64,000 nucleotides of DNA from Capra hircus (GCF_001704415.2 NC_030826.1:58919362-58983361), one strand, 5' to 3'; shown: positions 1 to 11,632, counted from the stretch's first letter. The notes: generated by a model not told the origin, from the sequence alone. Numbers and translations: made by a program.

Positions 1-1003
1 GTGCTTTAGAATGTGCTTTAGAATAACGACTTATCTAATTCTTCTCTTCAGCTAATCTGAACCACTAGAAATTATTTTAATTCTTACAGTGTGCAAAATA
101 GCAGGCAGTCTACCTGTGTGAGTTGCCTTATTGATTGGCGCCCAAGTAGCAAGCATGTCATGACGATCTAGTGAATAGCTGTGCTTATGTGAAGGTATGC
201 CTGCAAATCATGGAGTTATATAGAGTCAGATATAATGATTCTACTCATATTAATAGCATAATTTAACGCTGTGATTTTAGTAATTTTTTTTCACCCAGGA
301 AATATTTATACTGATAGCTGGGCCCATCCAAGATTGTAATTTTGCTTCTGTTGTGGTATAGGTATCCATCTATATAAATATTAATTTCACAGGTATCTAT
401 CTATCTATATATTAATTTCTAATGACTCAATTTGCAGGCAGGTTTGAGAATCATTGCTCAAGACAGTGAGCTGAGAAAGAACCTCGGAAAAATGTTGTTT
501 TCCTATTTTTCACCTTAAATGATTTTTTTCAGTGTTTTTGACAGGACAGTCTTTTCTTCAATGAGCCAATCCCTTGAAAACAACAGAAGGCAGAGGGGAA
601 AGGTGACTTGTGTGTATCTCACAGATACTTTTGTTTAGGCAGCACGAGATCTGTATTTCCTCAGGTAACAGATTTCTTAGGAGATCAGGATAAAACATCC
701 AGTCATTTAAGTCATTTAAATGCATCCCTTCTGTGCTGTCAAGCGTCAGAGTCCCAAGAGGCTGTCTGAGTCTGGGTGTTCAGTGTATCTTTTACTAGTC
801 TCCATCATCCTCCTCCTAGCCCACTTCCTAACTGTACTTGATTTTACTTCCCTGTATTACAAACAATGAATTCAGCACGTCTAACTTGACACAAAGTTCC
901 TACTAATTTTGTTCCTGCTACTGTGGATGGAAGGTCGATGGTTGGTACCATTTGATTTCTGTCATCTCTTTGGCAGAGGTGTTGAGAAAAACAGAAAAGG
1001 GAA
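1..1003. other. Unique non-coding sequence
   Basis: No coding character or recognised repeat is visible. The first 24 bases are a 12-bp unit (gtgctttagaat) repeated twice. An imperfect duplication of about 30 bp with a TATC-type tract lies at 360-419. The rest is AT-rich ordinary sequence. Confidence 0.6.
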
Positions 1004-1276
1004 CGTGTGAGTCGCTCAGTCGTGTCCGACTCTTTGTGATCCTGTGGACTGTAGCCCGCCAGGCTCCTTTGTCCGTGGGATTCTCCAGGCAAGAATACTG
1101 GAGTGGGTTGCCATTCCCTTCCCCAGGGGATCTTCCAGGTCCAGGGATTGAACCCAGATCTCCTGGACTGCAGGTGGATTCTTTCCCATCTGAGCCACCT
1201 AGGAAACCCTATGAGTGTGTATGGAATATTGGTGGTTCTCTTTGATCTCTGCCATCCCTTTGGTAAAGGTGTCAGA
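940..1276. repeat. Imperfect direct repeat flanking a SINE
   Basis: The segment at about 940-986 recurs at 1229-1276. The best-matching 36 bases start at 951 and 1241 (both tttgat-Y-tctg-Y-catc) and differ only by transitions. The copies sit on either side of the Bov-tA at 1004-1209. They are too long and too diverged to be its target-site duplication, so a local duplication older than the SINE fits better. Confidence 0.6.
1004..1209 (-). mobile_element. Bov-tA SINE
   Basis: A tRNA-Glu-derived head (at the right end, read on the minus strand) is joined to a Bov-A body (left end). This is the standard ruminant SINE, transcribed by Pol III from the A and B boxes in the head and mobilised by BovB. 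The B box on the minus strand reads ggttcaatccc, one base from the ideal. Length is close to the usual 210 bp. Confidence 0.95.
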
Positions 1277-3108
1277 GCCCATCCTTTCCTTCTCAGCATC
1301 AGCCATAATCGGCTGCCTGAACATTTCACATGAGTCGTGATGACTGTGCTCTTCTCTTGGCTGTGTCCTCCTTGCTTCCCTAAACTCATGAACACTCTGG
1401 CTGCTTCAACTAAACCCCTCTGATGAAGAGGCTCTTTTAACAGAAGGCAAGGGAGGAGAAGCAGCAATCGTTTTTCCTATCCCTTGTAGTTGCTAGATAA
1501 CTGAGAAGTAAACCTCACTCCATTTTTCAGAACCTTATTTTGTGATCTGCATGGCTTGGCTAAGGCGTGCCTGTATTCACCGAGGAAGCAGCCCTTATAT
1601 GCGGTTAACTGATTCTCTCACCTCTGTGATTATAAAATAGCACTTTATATTCCTTTATAACATCCCCACATTGCTTTTGAAGTTTGATAAATGGTACCAC
1701 TTAGAAAGTTGTCTTTCTTATTTTTCTGGTCTAGTAACCTTAAACTGCCTTGGGTCTCTAATTCTTCTAGGATGTTTTTCTTCAGCTTTACGATAGCTGG
1801 AAGAAGACGCCAGGCTTTTATGTTCCTCTGCCTCTCCGGGTCGTTTCTGCTCCTCAGACAGGCGTCCACTTGCCACCTTCACCAGGTGGGGTGCCCAGGG
1901 GAAAGAACCGTGCCTCTTCATGAGGCCCCCCGGGCACTGTCCGGACGCCCCCTCCTGATCTGCACACGGCTGCGGGCTCAGCGTTCCTGCCCCAGCTCCC
2001 GGGTCTCCCTATGCAGACAGCGCCAGGGGTGGTACTGACAGTCGCTCTCTGCCCCTGAGCTCGGCTGAAATCAAGACGAGAGACTGACAGCTCCTCGCGC
2101 CGCCTGTGGTTCAGCACGAAACCGCAAGGCCCAGAGGCACATGGCTTACACTCGCTGTCTTTCTCCAGCTAACACGGACCATTTGTTCAAGCAGCTTCGG
2201 TATCTGCCTGAGAATAAGAGATCTGCCTCGTCGATATTCCCCAGACAGTCAAATAAATTCTCTTGGCTTCACGACAGATTCAGAAAATTCTGCCCAACAA
2301 TGGCATGCGGTTCAGGTGGTTTTTTTTTTTTTTTGGTTTATTTTTGCAATTTGTGAAGGGGACGACGGATAGATTCCTCGGAAAATAAAATAAAAATAAA
2401 AAATGCCAGTCAAAGAAGTGGCCAATTAGAGGGCCATTTATTATGGAAAGTTCCCATATTACATTTAGGGAAAATGGAAATAAAATGATATGTCAAACGG
2501 GAAATAGAATTAGAGGCCTGCCAGTAGCAGAATACCTGCCACTGTGGTGGTGTTCTTTTTTTTTTCTCCTTGAAATTCTCCCATTTAGCTGCATTAGAAA
2601 TAAATTCTCGTCCTGGATCTCGGGACTCAAGTGAAATCTGTCTGAGAAAAGATTATGCTTCATTCATTTCAGGGATCTGCTGCATTAATCTTGCTGATGT
2701 TTGAGTCCATCTAGTCTACTTAATTCAAGCCTCATAAGCCCAGTGTCCACGGTTCTTGTAATGTTTCCTTGCCATTATTTGGAAGAGCAGAACAAGAGGC
2801 CGTGTGATAGCTGTCACGAGATGAACAAATTTATTTCTGCCGCGATGTGTTACATCCTTTTACCCTACTGCAGCTTTAAAAGCTAAAGTTTTTGATTGAC
2901 CATCTTTGGGTTAAACACAATGCTAGTCTATTGATGCTATTTGCATCTCAGCATAAAGTCAACAACAAAGTAAAACAGAATAGGAAGATACCTGGGACAT
3001 GTCGGTGATGATGGCCGAATATTTGTATCGGCAAGGGGGAGTTGGGCATCATTACTGAAAGAGAAATTCTTGCTCCACTAAAATACTTACCGAACAACCT
3101 AGTTTTCT
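1210..3108. other. Non-coding interval with a CpG-rich patch and T-run
   Basis: No gene or datable transposon is recognised. About 16 CpG lie in 1920-2110, well above the surroundings. A run of 15 T lies at 2320-2334 and an A-rich tract at 2384-2402. Open frames here overlap on both strands and show no known domain. Confidence 0.5.
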
Positions 3109-3209
3109 ATTTTAAATAAATTTATTTATTTGGCTGCAACAGGTCTTGGTCTTAGTTGCAGCACAAGGGATTTTTTTCTTTTTCAAGTTGTGGCTTGTGG
3201 GATTGAGTT
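3109..3209 (-). mobile_element. CHR-type SINE, first part (split)
   Basis: Reads tttggctgcaac, then the antisense CHR signature (gggattgagttccctg). It stops abruptly where a BovB tail begins and resumes at about 3979. CHR elements are tRNA-derived SINEs of cetartiodactyls. Confidence 0.75.
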
Positions 3210-3978
3210 CCCTGTTGGTGTTGTTCACTCAGTCCTGTCCGACTCTGTGACCCCATGGACTGCAGCATGACAGGCTTCCCTGTCCATCACCATCTCCTGG
3301 AGTCTACACAAATTCATGTCCATTGCGTTGGTGATGCCATCCAACCATCTCCTCCTCTCGTCCCCTTCTCTCCTTGCCCTCAGTTTTTCCCAGCATCAGG
3401 GTTTTTTTTCAAATGAGTCAGCTCTTTGCATCAGGCGGCCAAAGTATTGGAATTTCAGCTTCAAAATGTGTCCTTCCAGTGAATATTTGGGATTGATTTT
3501 CTTTAAGATGGACTGGTTGGATCTCCTTGCAGTCCAAGGGACTCTCAAGAGTCTTCTTGAGCACCTCAGTTCAAAAGCATCAGTTCTTCACCACTCAGCA
3601 TTCTTTATGGTCCAACCGTCACATCCATACCTGACTACTGAAAAAACCATGCTTTGACTATGCGCACCTTTGTTGGCCAAGCAATGTTTCTGCTGTGCTC
3701 TCTAGGTTTGTCAGAGCTTTTCTTCCAAGGAGAGAGCATCTTAATTTCATGGCTGCAGCCACCATCGGCAGTGATTGTGGAGCCCAAGAAAATAAAGTCT
3801 CTCACTGTTTCCACTGTTTTCCAATCTATTTGCCATGAAGTGATGGGACCAGATTCCATGATCTTAGTTTTTTGAATGTTGAGTTTTAAGCCAGGTTTTT
3901 CACTCTCCTCTTTCACTTTTATCAGGAGTCTCTTAGTTCCTCTTCGCTTTCTGCCATAAGGGTAGTATCATCTGCATA
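3210..3978 (-). mobile_element. BovB LINE, 5'-truncated 3' fragment
   Basis: Minus-strand BovB from the reverse-transcriptase active-site region to the 3' end. The reading starts just at the YADD box and continues through the C-terminal region (motifs such as LKLNIQKTKIM and ITADGGCSHEIK are legible). It ends in a tail of CAACACCAA type at 3210. It is broken by stops and frameshifts and is inserted into a CHR SINE. Confidence 0.9.
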
Positions 3979-4040
3979 ACCAGGGCCCCCTGAATAGGGA
4001 GCCCAGAGTCTTAGCCTCTAGACCACCAGACTAGTCCTGG
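3979..4040 (-). mobile_element. CHR-type SINE, second part
   Basis: Carries the remaining antisense CHR signature (gggccccctg, cagagtcttagcc, accaccag). Compared with the usual form about 12 bases are missing at the BovB junction and no clean target-site duplication is seen. The insertion probably came with a small target deletion. Confidence 0.7.
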
Positions 4041-4594
4041 TCTTGACCACCATCCCATACAGTTATAGTGTGCTCCTTTCAGCTTGACTGTTTAACTTAA
4101 TTCAGCAAGTGTCTACAGAACCTTTCCCTGGGAACTCTGTACTAGACTCTGGTGCAGACAAAAGGTGGACCTGGTTCTTGAGTTGCTTACTCTCTGGAGG
4201 CTGTGAACAGCATATATGCATTAATGACGGATCTTGTTTGGAGGTCTCAGTTAAGCACTTCAGTTATAACACAAAAGCAACTGCAGCCTTTTACCTTCAT
4301 GAGAGAGTGGGCTGGATGTAAAAAATCCAGCGAGACAGAAAAAGAAAATTAAAACACACACACACACAGAGAAACAAAAAGAAAACCTCATATTAAAAAT
4401 GAATGTGCGTTTTCTAAGAGCACATGGGTCATTTGAATGCCAGTGTTGACAATAATCCCAGCCATCGTCTCTTCTCAACCCACGTTCTGACACTTAGATT
4501 GACAACAAAGGCTATATCACACTCATATTCCAGGGGATGGTTATGCTTGGGATTTAGAAGGTGGGGTACGAGAGAAATCAGTTTAAATCAGGAT
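4041..4594. other. Non-coding interval
   Basis: Nothing recognised except a short (AC)n tract at about 4354-4368. Confidence 0.5.
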
Positions 4595-4831
4595 CAGTGC
4601 TAGCATTCCCAGAGACTTTGCTGGTGGCTCAGATGGTAGAGAATCTGCCTGCAATGCAAGAGACCTGGGTTCAATCCCTGGGTCGGGAAGATCCCCTGGA
4701 GAAGGAAATGGCAACCCACTCCAGTGTTTTTGCCTGGAAAATCCCATGGACAGAGGAACCTGGCGGGCTGCAGTCCATGGGGGTCACAAACAGACACTAC
4801 TGAGCAACTAACACTTCACAGTGTTAGCATT
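4595..4831 (+). mobile_element. Bov-tA SINE with target-site duplication
   Basis: The SINE body spans 4608-4818. It is bracketed by a 13-bp direct repeat with one mismatch, cagtgctagcatt at 4595-4607 and cagtgttagcatt at 4819-4831. The B box reads ggttcaatccc. A complete insertion. Confidence 0.95.
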
Positions 4832-5029
4832 AGAGGTGCTCCAGGACAGTGGTGTCTTCAGTGCTTTGATGCAGTAAATGTTAAATGATGGAGATGACTT
4901 AATAGTGAATTCATATTCCTATCTATCTTTTCATCTGTCATCTATCCGCCTTTGCTAAGCTTCGGGAACTGTTGTCATTTCTTCACATGCGCTGTACCAT
5001 GTACTCTGCATCGATGACAGCTGTATAGG

Positions 5030-5145
5030 AATTTCCTTCCATTTTACAGAGAGGAATTTGAGGCCCTGAGTTGTTAGATAATTTGTTCAAAACCATGCAT
5101 CAAATAAAGATAAAGTCAGGAACTGCATCCAGGCTGATTGTCTTA
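5030..5145 (-). repeat. MIR remnant
   Basis: The string ccattttacagagaggaa, followed by gaggccctgagttgttagataa, is the antisense of the MIR core. It is a tRNA-derived SINE predating the mammalian radiation. Diverged, with uncertain ends. Confidence 0.55.
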
Positions 5146-5214
5146 ACTTCTTCCCAGCCCTGCCTGAACTCCTTCATTATGTATACGTTAACCAACATAT
5201 ATCAATAGCACCAT

Positions 5215-5275
5215 TGCTGCTAAACGCAACAGTTAACGCTGTTAAACGCTGTTGAACTGTTAAACGCAAAAAGAG
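5215..5275. repeat. Short interspersed TTAAACGC/AACGCTGTT repeats
   Basis: Four near-copies of (t)taaacgc and two of aacgctgtt are packed in 60 bp and include the palindrome gttaac. They could form a small hairpin (aacag/ctgtt). Probably slippage-derived. Confidence 0.5.
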
Positions 5276-5499
5276 GAGATGTGGAGAGAGATCTGAATCT
5301 TATAAGCAGAGCTCCTTACCTTTGTCTTTTTGAGACAAGCTGCCTTTTGTCTGGCGAAACTGATGCTGGGCAAATCTCCATCACTTCTCGGGGCCAACAG
5401 TGCCCCGTTTCCATATTCCTCCTGGTGTGTCACTTAGATTGAAGGTGGCAAACTGGAGTTTTCAAGTTAGACCATCAGGTTACTCTAGTCGGCTAGCTT
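5276..5499. other. Non-coding interval
   Basis: Nothing recognised. Confidence 0.5.
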
Positions 5500-5707
5500 G
5501 TTGCTGTTGTTGAGTTGCTAAGTCATGTCAGACTCTTTTGCGACCCTGTGGACAGGACCCCCAGGCTCCTCTGTCCATGTGATTTCCCAGGCCAGAATAC
5601 TGGAGTGGATTGCCAGTTCCTCCTCCAGGGCATCTTCCCAATCCAGTGATTGAACCCTCATCTCCTGCACTGGTAGGCGAATTCTTTGCTGCTGAGCCAC
5701 CAGGGGT
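5500..5707 (-). mobile_element. Bov-tA SINE
   Basis: Full-length minus-strand copy with a simple tail (ttgctgttgttgag at its left end) and body and head in the usual order. B box on the minus strand is ggttcaatcac, one base off the typical older form. Confidence 0.93.
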
Positions 5708-7445
5708 AAGTTGTAAATCCATCCTTACTGATAATAGAGGCTTGCCATTAAAAAAAAAAAAAAAAATTCTTGATCTTCTAATAGCGCCACTTCTTAAATT
5801 TACCCCAAACACAAAGAGCATAATATACTAAACTTAGTTTATATTGAAAGCAAATAAAACTTTTCTGCTGTGTGTCTCTATCTCCTGTTTAGGAATAAGT
5901 GACCGTAAAACCCTTGAACGTGTGAAACCACAGTATATCTCCCCCTTCTATGATTAAAGCCTGCTTGCAATATCAATGAGAATCAGAAGCAGAGACCTGG
6001 CAGGGAGGGAGAGGAGCTCTGAGATTGTCTATAAGGAATCACTTCCCAGCGAGGATCAGTTCTGGGAATTTTGGTTCCTCCTTCTTTAACTGTTACAGGA
6101 GTCTTGAAGAGATGTCTAGTGTTACAACCTCTTCAATTTCCGTGTGGTACAGTCTCATTTATTTTAGCAAAGCAGAGTTCATAACATCAGAGGCTGATGT
6201 CACAAAGTTAATGAAGTGAGTCTGAAACACCGGGAGATGGATATACTGTAGGTACCATATCAGGAAACGTCACTTGGCAACCTCGTAGCGGCGTGGAGAT
6301 ACAGATTCAGCTTTCGTGCCTGCTGTTTGAGCCCTTTGGCCAGGCCTCAAGGCCAGTGCTGCATTCCCCGGGGTTTTCAAAGGGTACTCACTGAGTCAGT
6401 CTGCCACAAATGTGAAGCCTTCAAGGGCACAGGCTTGGCAGGAGAGACTTTCAGACAGTTCCGTGAATGAAGATGGTTCGGCTCTGGGCTGATTTTAGTG
6501 AGAAAAATAGGCGACTGGAGAAACACCTAGTTGGGCGTAATTTCATGTGTGTGAAATATGGAGAGGACGTGGGGACACGGGGTGTGTTTATGTACACAGC
6601 AAAGTTTGGGAAAAAGGAAAGCTTGTTGAATTCAAAGCTCTGTTTATTTTTGGCAGAGCTGCTTCGCAATCGGTCATCAATCTCCTGTTTAGCTTAATTA
6701 CAGTAGAATGGTTTCTAAAGAGACTTAAAACGTGGACGGAGTCATTAAAATGTTGGAATGTTAATGGATTTGAATTAAAGGAAGCACTTTTACTCCCTTC
6801 AGTAATAACATATATAATCTAGGATACAGAGAGATACTCGTAAATAAGGAAGAAGACTTGGAAACAGTCACTTGCATTAGCTCAGATTGCCCAGCACCAT
6901 GTCATAATAAAGGCATTTCAAAATATAAGTTTAACCTCACTGAAAACAGGAATTTAGAGACTCATTAAGGGATACTTAATTTAGTATTGATTTCATTAGT
7001 TACTGATTTTACACTGGATTCCTCTTATTTATATGGGTGCATTTAGGTCATAAAATAAACTTGATATTTTAGCTCATGAAATTATATATAGCCTCACAAA
7101 TGTCAAGAGACTCTGTGAGCTGGGATTTATGTTTAGAATAGAATGGTATACATAGTCCAAATTGGAACAATCCACTGGAGGGACAGGGAAAATTATTGCT
7201 GGTAAGAAACAAAGCTTCTCCTGAAGCTTTTTGGAAATTCATAGGCTGAGGATGTTTGCACAAAGGGGGACATCTGAAGGAGATTCGAAGAGAAGAAAAA
7301 GCACTGTGATCTAGTGAGAGAGTGATCTGGGGCTTTATTTATAACAGCCCATAGCAACTCACATTTAATGCGTGCTTCTCCTTGGGGCCAGCATCGCCCC
7401 AAGCACGTCACCTATTAATTCATTTTCTTCATTCTAATACTACAG
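5708..7445. other. Unique non-coding sequence
   Basis: No gene or datable repeat is seen in 1.7 kb. An A-run lies at about 5751-5766. Short overlapping frames at 6450-6820 occur on both strands without recognisable domains. Confidence 0.5.
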
Positions 7446-7656
7446 GGGGCTTCCCTGGTGGCTCAGTGGTAAAGAATCTGCCTGCAAGAGACACAAGAAA
7501 CATGGGTTCAATCCCTGGATTGGGAAGATCCCCTGGAGGAAATGGCAACCCACTCCAGTATTCTTGCAAAATCCCATGGACCGAGAAGCCTGCTGGGCTA
7601 CAGTCCACGGGGTCACAAAGAGTCAGAAATGGCTTAGCAACTAAACAACAGCAACA
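7446..7656 (+). mobile_element. Bov-tA SINE
   Basis: Complete plus-strand copy beginning gggcttccctggtggctca and ending in a caacagcaac tail. It has a small internal deletion after the tRNA-like head (aatgcagg lost) and shortened spacing in the body. B box ggttcaatccc. Confidence 0.95.
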
Positions 7657-7982
7657 AATCTTGTAGGGCTTGGGGGTTATTTTGTCTCTTGGAGATGAGC
7701 TGACTGCAGTACAGAGAGCTTACATACTCAGCTGAGAAACAGACGTCAGACCTGAAATCAAGACACACCACGTTACAGATGGAAGATTTCAAGTGCCCAG
7801 CATCTGGAAAATGTCTGGTTTTGCTAAAACCAGAACATCTGATATAGTCTTGATTTTCCTTGTAGATTATATTTTGCTTAAAATGAAGGAATCATGGGTG
7901 GGAGCTGTTGTACTTCATTTTTATCAGCAAGAGTTAAAAAAAAAATCTCATAGATGATGGAGCGTCATGGAACCGGAGAGAG

Positions 7983-7986
<4 letters not shown>
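7657..7986. other. Non-coding interval
   Basis: Nothing recognised apart from an A-run at about 7937-7945. Confidence 0.5.

Positions 7987-8075
<89 letters not shown>
7987..8075 (+). repeat. (TG)n with (CG)4 microsatellite
   Basis: About 38 uninterrupted TG units (7987-8062) are followed by CGCGCGCG (8063-8070) and TGTGT. Alternating purine-pyrimidine with CG is the classic composition for left-handed Z-DNA. The length predicts high polymorphism. Confidence 0.98.
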
Positions 8076-8321
8076 CACCCAGAGCCTAGATAATGAAGAA
8101 AGGTAACACCGGGTGTAATCAGGCAGGAACTCTAAACCTTAAGAAAGTGGGTTAAATACAAACACTAAAATGTACGAGCGTTTCCACGATCATTTTTTAA
8201 AAGCAATCCAGCTCAGAAATTGATATGGTATTTCCTACAAAAGACTCCCTTCAGAAGAAAAGCAAAGGGGAAGGGGAAGCATAAGAAATGCCGCCTTTTC
8301 CCTTTATGGATAGCTTTGTTC
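8076..8321. other. Non-coding interval
   Basis: Nothing recognised. Confidence 0.5.
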
Positions 8322-8511
8322 GTTTTTAATTAGAATATAATTGCTTTACAATGTTGCGTTAGTTCCCGCTCTACGGAGTCCTCCAGGTGTGCACACGCAT
8401 CCTCTGCCTCTTGAGCCTCCATCCTCTCCCTGCTCCCAGCCCTCTGGGTCATCACAGAGCTGAGCTCCCTCACTGTACAGCAGCTTCCCACAAGCTATCC
8501 ATTTCACACAC
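8322..8511 (-). mobile_element. L1 3' UTR fragment (left part)
   Basis: Antisense of the artiodactyl L1 3' UTR: aattgctttacaatgttgcg, then ctcttgagcctcc, then ggtcatcacagagctgagct. It is interrupted at 8512 by two SINEs and resumes at 9020. Confidence 0.75.
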
Positions 8512-8740
8512 GTGCGTGCTGAGCGCTAAGTTGCTTCGGTCGTGTCCCATTCTTTGCGACCCCATGGGCTGTAGCCCATGAGGCTCCTCTGTCCATGGGG
8601 TTCTCCAGGCAAGGATACTGGAGTGGGCCGCCCTGCCCTCCTCCAGGGGATCCTCCCGACCCAGGGATCCAACCTGCATCTCTTACGTCTCCTGCGTTGG
8701 CAGGCGGGTTCCTTACCACTAGCACCGCCAGGGAAGCCCA
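8512..8740 (-). mobile_element. Bov-tA SINE (longer head variant)
   Basis: Minus-strand copy whose head carries the extra tcttacgtctcctgc segment and the cactagcaccgcc end typical of one Bov-tA subtype. B box on the minus strand is ggttggatccc. It abuts a Bov-A2 in the opposite orientation. Confidence 0.93.
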
Positions 8741-9019
8741 TTTAACCACAGTGGCAGCCCACTCCAGGACTCCTGCCTGGAAAATCCCATGGACGGAGGA
8801 GCCTGGCGGGCTGCAGTCCATGGGGTCGCGAAGAGTCGGACACGACTGAGCGACTTCACTTTCCCTTTTCACTTTCCTGCATTGGAGAAGGAAACGGCAA
8901 CCCACTCCAGCGTTCTTGCCTGGAGAATCCCAGGGACGGGGAGCCGGGTGGGCTGCCGTCTATGGGGTCGCACAGGGTCAGACACGACTGAAGTGACTTA
9001 GCAGCAGCAGCAGCAGCAG
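8741..9019 (+). mobile_element. Bov-A2 SINE with (CAG)n tail
   Basis: Two Bov-A monomers (about 8750-8860 and 8884-8995) are joined by the cttcactttcccttttcac linker. The copy ends in a CAG repeat at 9001-9019. There is no tRNA head. The dimer structure and CAG tail define Bov-A2. Confidence 0.93.
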
Positions 9020-9045
9020 TGTATGTCAGTACCACTCTCTCAAGT
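9020..9045 (-). mobile_element. L1 3' UTR fragment (right part)
   Basis: tatgtcagtaccactctctc continues the L1 3' UTR interrupted at 8511, so the SINE pair inserted into an existing L1 end. Confidence 0.55.
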
Positions 9046-10099
9046 CTCCTAGAGGTTAAGTCTCTAATAATGGCAAAAAGAGGGATACCATGTCCAGGGA
9101 AGCAAACATGATTTGTGGTACATGTAGACAAAAATGAGCCAGCATTCCTTAAGAGGGGTAAATTTTATCGGTTTTATTTTTTTAAGGTGCAAAACCTAAA
9201 CTGTGTCAGTAAGGCGTTTTCCCGCTAACCCAGATATATAAAGATCCTTTAACAGGGGTTTATTAACTTGGAACTTGGCCAAAGAACATTCTGGAATGGA
9301 ATGGCAACCACGTAAGTTCTGTGACACAGTTACTTAGGTAGACACCGACAATAAACTCTAATATTCCCTGGGGTTCTCCTATCCATTCTCTTGAAGCCAG
9401 CCACAGTATCTAAGTTGCCCGGAAGAGTGAACAAATATCTCAGGTCTGAGTTCTTTTTTCTGAGAGCCTTTTCCTCACTTTGCATCCTTCTCTGCTTTGC
9501 TGTCAGCACTGGCTCGCCCTTTTCTTGGTTCAAAGCCTCTGCAACAATTGTATCAATGGAACGCGCTTCCCTTTTCGCTTGTACACTTGCTCAGATTCTG
9601 CTGTGCTAGCGCTCTGCACTTAGCGATGGGTTCACGAAGCTGGCTCGTGACTCACCTGCATGAAGTCGTAGAGCCTTCTCTCTCTCTCCAGAGCATTCTA
9701 TCTGATGTTCTCTCTGTCTCCAGTGTTACATTTACTCTAGTGACACCCTGGAATTCAATACCTTTCTGTTTAGAAGAACTACCTCTTGCTTGAAGATCAA
9801 AACAACAACAACAACAACAACATTCCTGAAGCAGTTCCTCGAGCCTCTCTGCGTAGCATGGCTGAGCAGTTCCCCCTGTGCAACTGATTTTGGGAACAGG
9901 ACAACTTTTCATCATTTTTAATATTAGCATATTTGGTGTTGTTTTTTTTTTTTAAAGAAGAATGCCTGCTATTGCTTATTGCTGACGATCAAGGAATGAA
10001 ATGAAACAAACCTCTCGTGATCTGCTGATGGGCTGTCGATCGGAAAACAATCCTCTTGCAAAGTCATTTCGCAACATTCGTCAAGACTACAAACGACTG
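9046..10099. other. Non-coding interval with simple repeats
   Basis: (AAC)8 lies at about 9799-9822 and 12 T at 9942-9953. No gene recognised. Confidence 0.5.
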
Positions 10100-10550
10100 T
10101 CTCCCTTGACCCTTTAATTTCACTTCTGGGAATGTATCCTAAGGAAATAACACTAAATACAGAAACGCTTTGTGTAAATAGTAACGCTATTTAACATAGC
10201 ACCCTCTATGAGGAAGCAAACAACATAAATATTCAATAATATGAGAATGATTAAATATAGAATAAAATATTATTCTGCCACTAATATTATAATTTAGAAA
10301 TTAAAAGCAGACAGGACAGAATTTTGATATAAAATTTGAGAGATGATTACAAATTATAAATTCAATATGATCATAAATATGTAAAATACAAACTAGAAGA
10401 AATACTAGAGCGAAAAACACCAACAGTTTAGTTTGGGTGCCTTAGGGTGATGGAATTAGAGGCAATCTCTTCTATTTTGCAAATTTAGCCACACATCTAT
10501 AGCAAGCACATTCTATTAATACTTAAACAGGGAAAAGCAAAAAGCAAGTT
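10100..10550 (+). mobile_element. Old L1 3' end (ORF2 terminus and 3' UTR)
   Basis: The order cttctgggaatgtatcctaa, ...gaatattat-like, ...aaagcagacaggac, ...agtatgatca-like and tggttat-like matches the terminus of a pre-ruminant L1 in sense orientation. Highly diverged, with no open frame left. Confidence 0.6.
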
Positions 10551-11435
10551 CAACTTTCAGAAAAATTTTCCAAAGTAAAACTTAAGGTTAACTCACAAAA
10601 TGATTTTTTTTGGGGGGTGGTGAAGATTAGAGAAACAAACTGAAGAATTTTTGAACAGGGGTGACTAAGAGCAGTAGCTCAGTGAGGCAGCTTATAAAGA
10701 CCAAGCTGACCTACAAGCCGCTGGGGACAGATGACCTCGAGCCCCTCAGACAACATGAAACTCCAGGTTACAGCTCACTGGGATCTGAGGTTTGATTGGC
10801 CATGCGCCAGTCTGCAGCCGCTCCAGCCACCCTAGTATTTTATAACATTGTAAAGACTGTATTGTTTCAAACATTTCAAGATTTTACACACAACCTGGCA
10901 GTCATCCAAAGCCATTTCCAATAGGCCAAAACTATCAGCAGCCACCCACCTCCCCGGCCATGGCTGCTGATTAATGATGCTCCACCACGGGGTCCTCCAC
11001 CAGGATCATCTGTGTGGGCAGACCCCCGGACAGATGCGATCTTTGAGACTTGCAAAGTGTCTCTACATTTTGCAGCTGATTTTTTTTTTTTTCTTTTTTA
11101 AACAGGGATGGAACCTTAGAAATTCGAGGTCTGGTGTGGCGTAACTTGGGTTGACTGCAGGCAGCAGGCTCTGATTCACTAAAACAGCAAAGGATGCTGT
11201 TTGTCCAAGACACTGCTCTTCCTTCAGAGCATTTGTTATGCATGTGACGTTCCTAAGCTACTCAAGGTCCCCCTCCTCACCACCTCCCCTTCTTCTAAAT
11301 TGCTCCCTTATTTGACTTGCAGTTTATTTACCCCATGGGCTTAGATCTGAAGTTTTTAAAAAACAAACATATTTCATTGATACTTTTCCTTTTGAAATGA
11401 GTAAGTTACACGAGTAAGTGTATCAAGCCCTTCAT
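10551..11435. other. Non-coding interval
   Basis: T/G-rich patch at 10597-10620 and T-run at about 11079-11091. Moderately GC-rich around 10680-10830. No gene recognised. Confidence 0.5.
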
Positions 11436-11632
11436 ATCACACCCTTACTAACTTACTATGTGCCAGCTCCATATTAAGTAATTTACATCCATCCACTCAT
11501 TTGCTCTTTGCAAAATCCCTATGAAACAGTTCTTGTTGTTTCCATTTTACACATTTGAAAGTGAATTCATGGCAAGGTGGACAGTCCTGCTCAAAGTTAT
11601 CCTCTGGGTTTATAATTGGTAGCGATAGTAAG
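11436..11632 (-). repeat. MIR remnant
   Basis: ctatgtgccagctccatatt, then ccattttacacatttgaaag, follows the antisense MIR core in order. Old and diverged. Confidence 0.7.

Noticed and set aside
844..1467. 207-codon minus-strand open frame
   Set aside because: Its middle is an antisense read of a Bov-tA SINE and its ends are a duplicated non-coding segment. No protein domain is visible.
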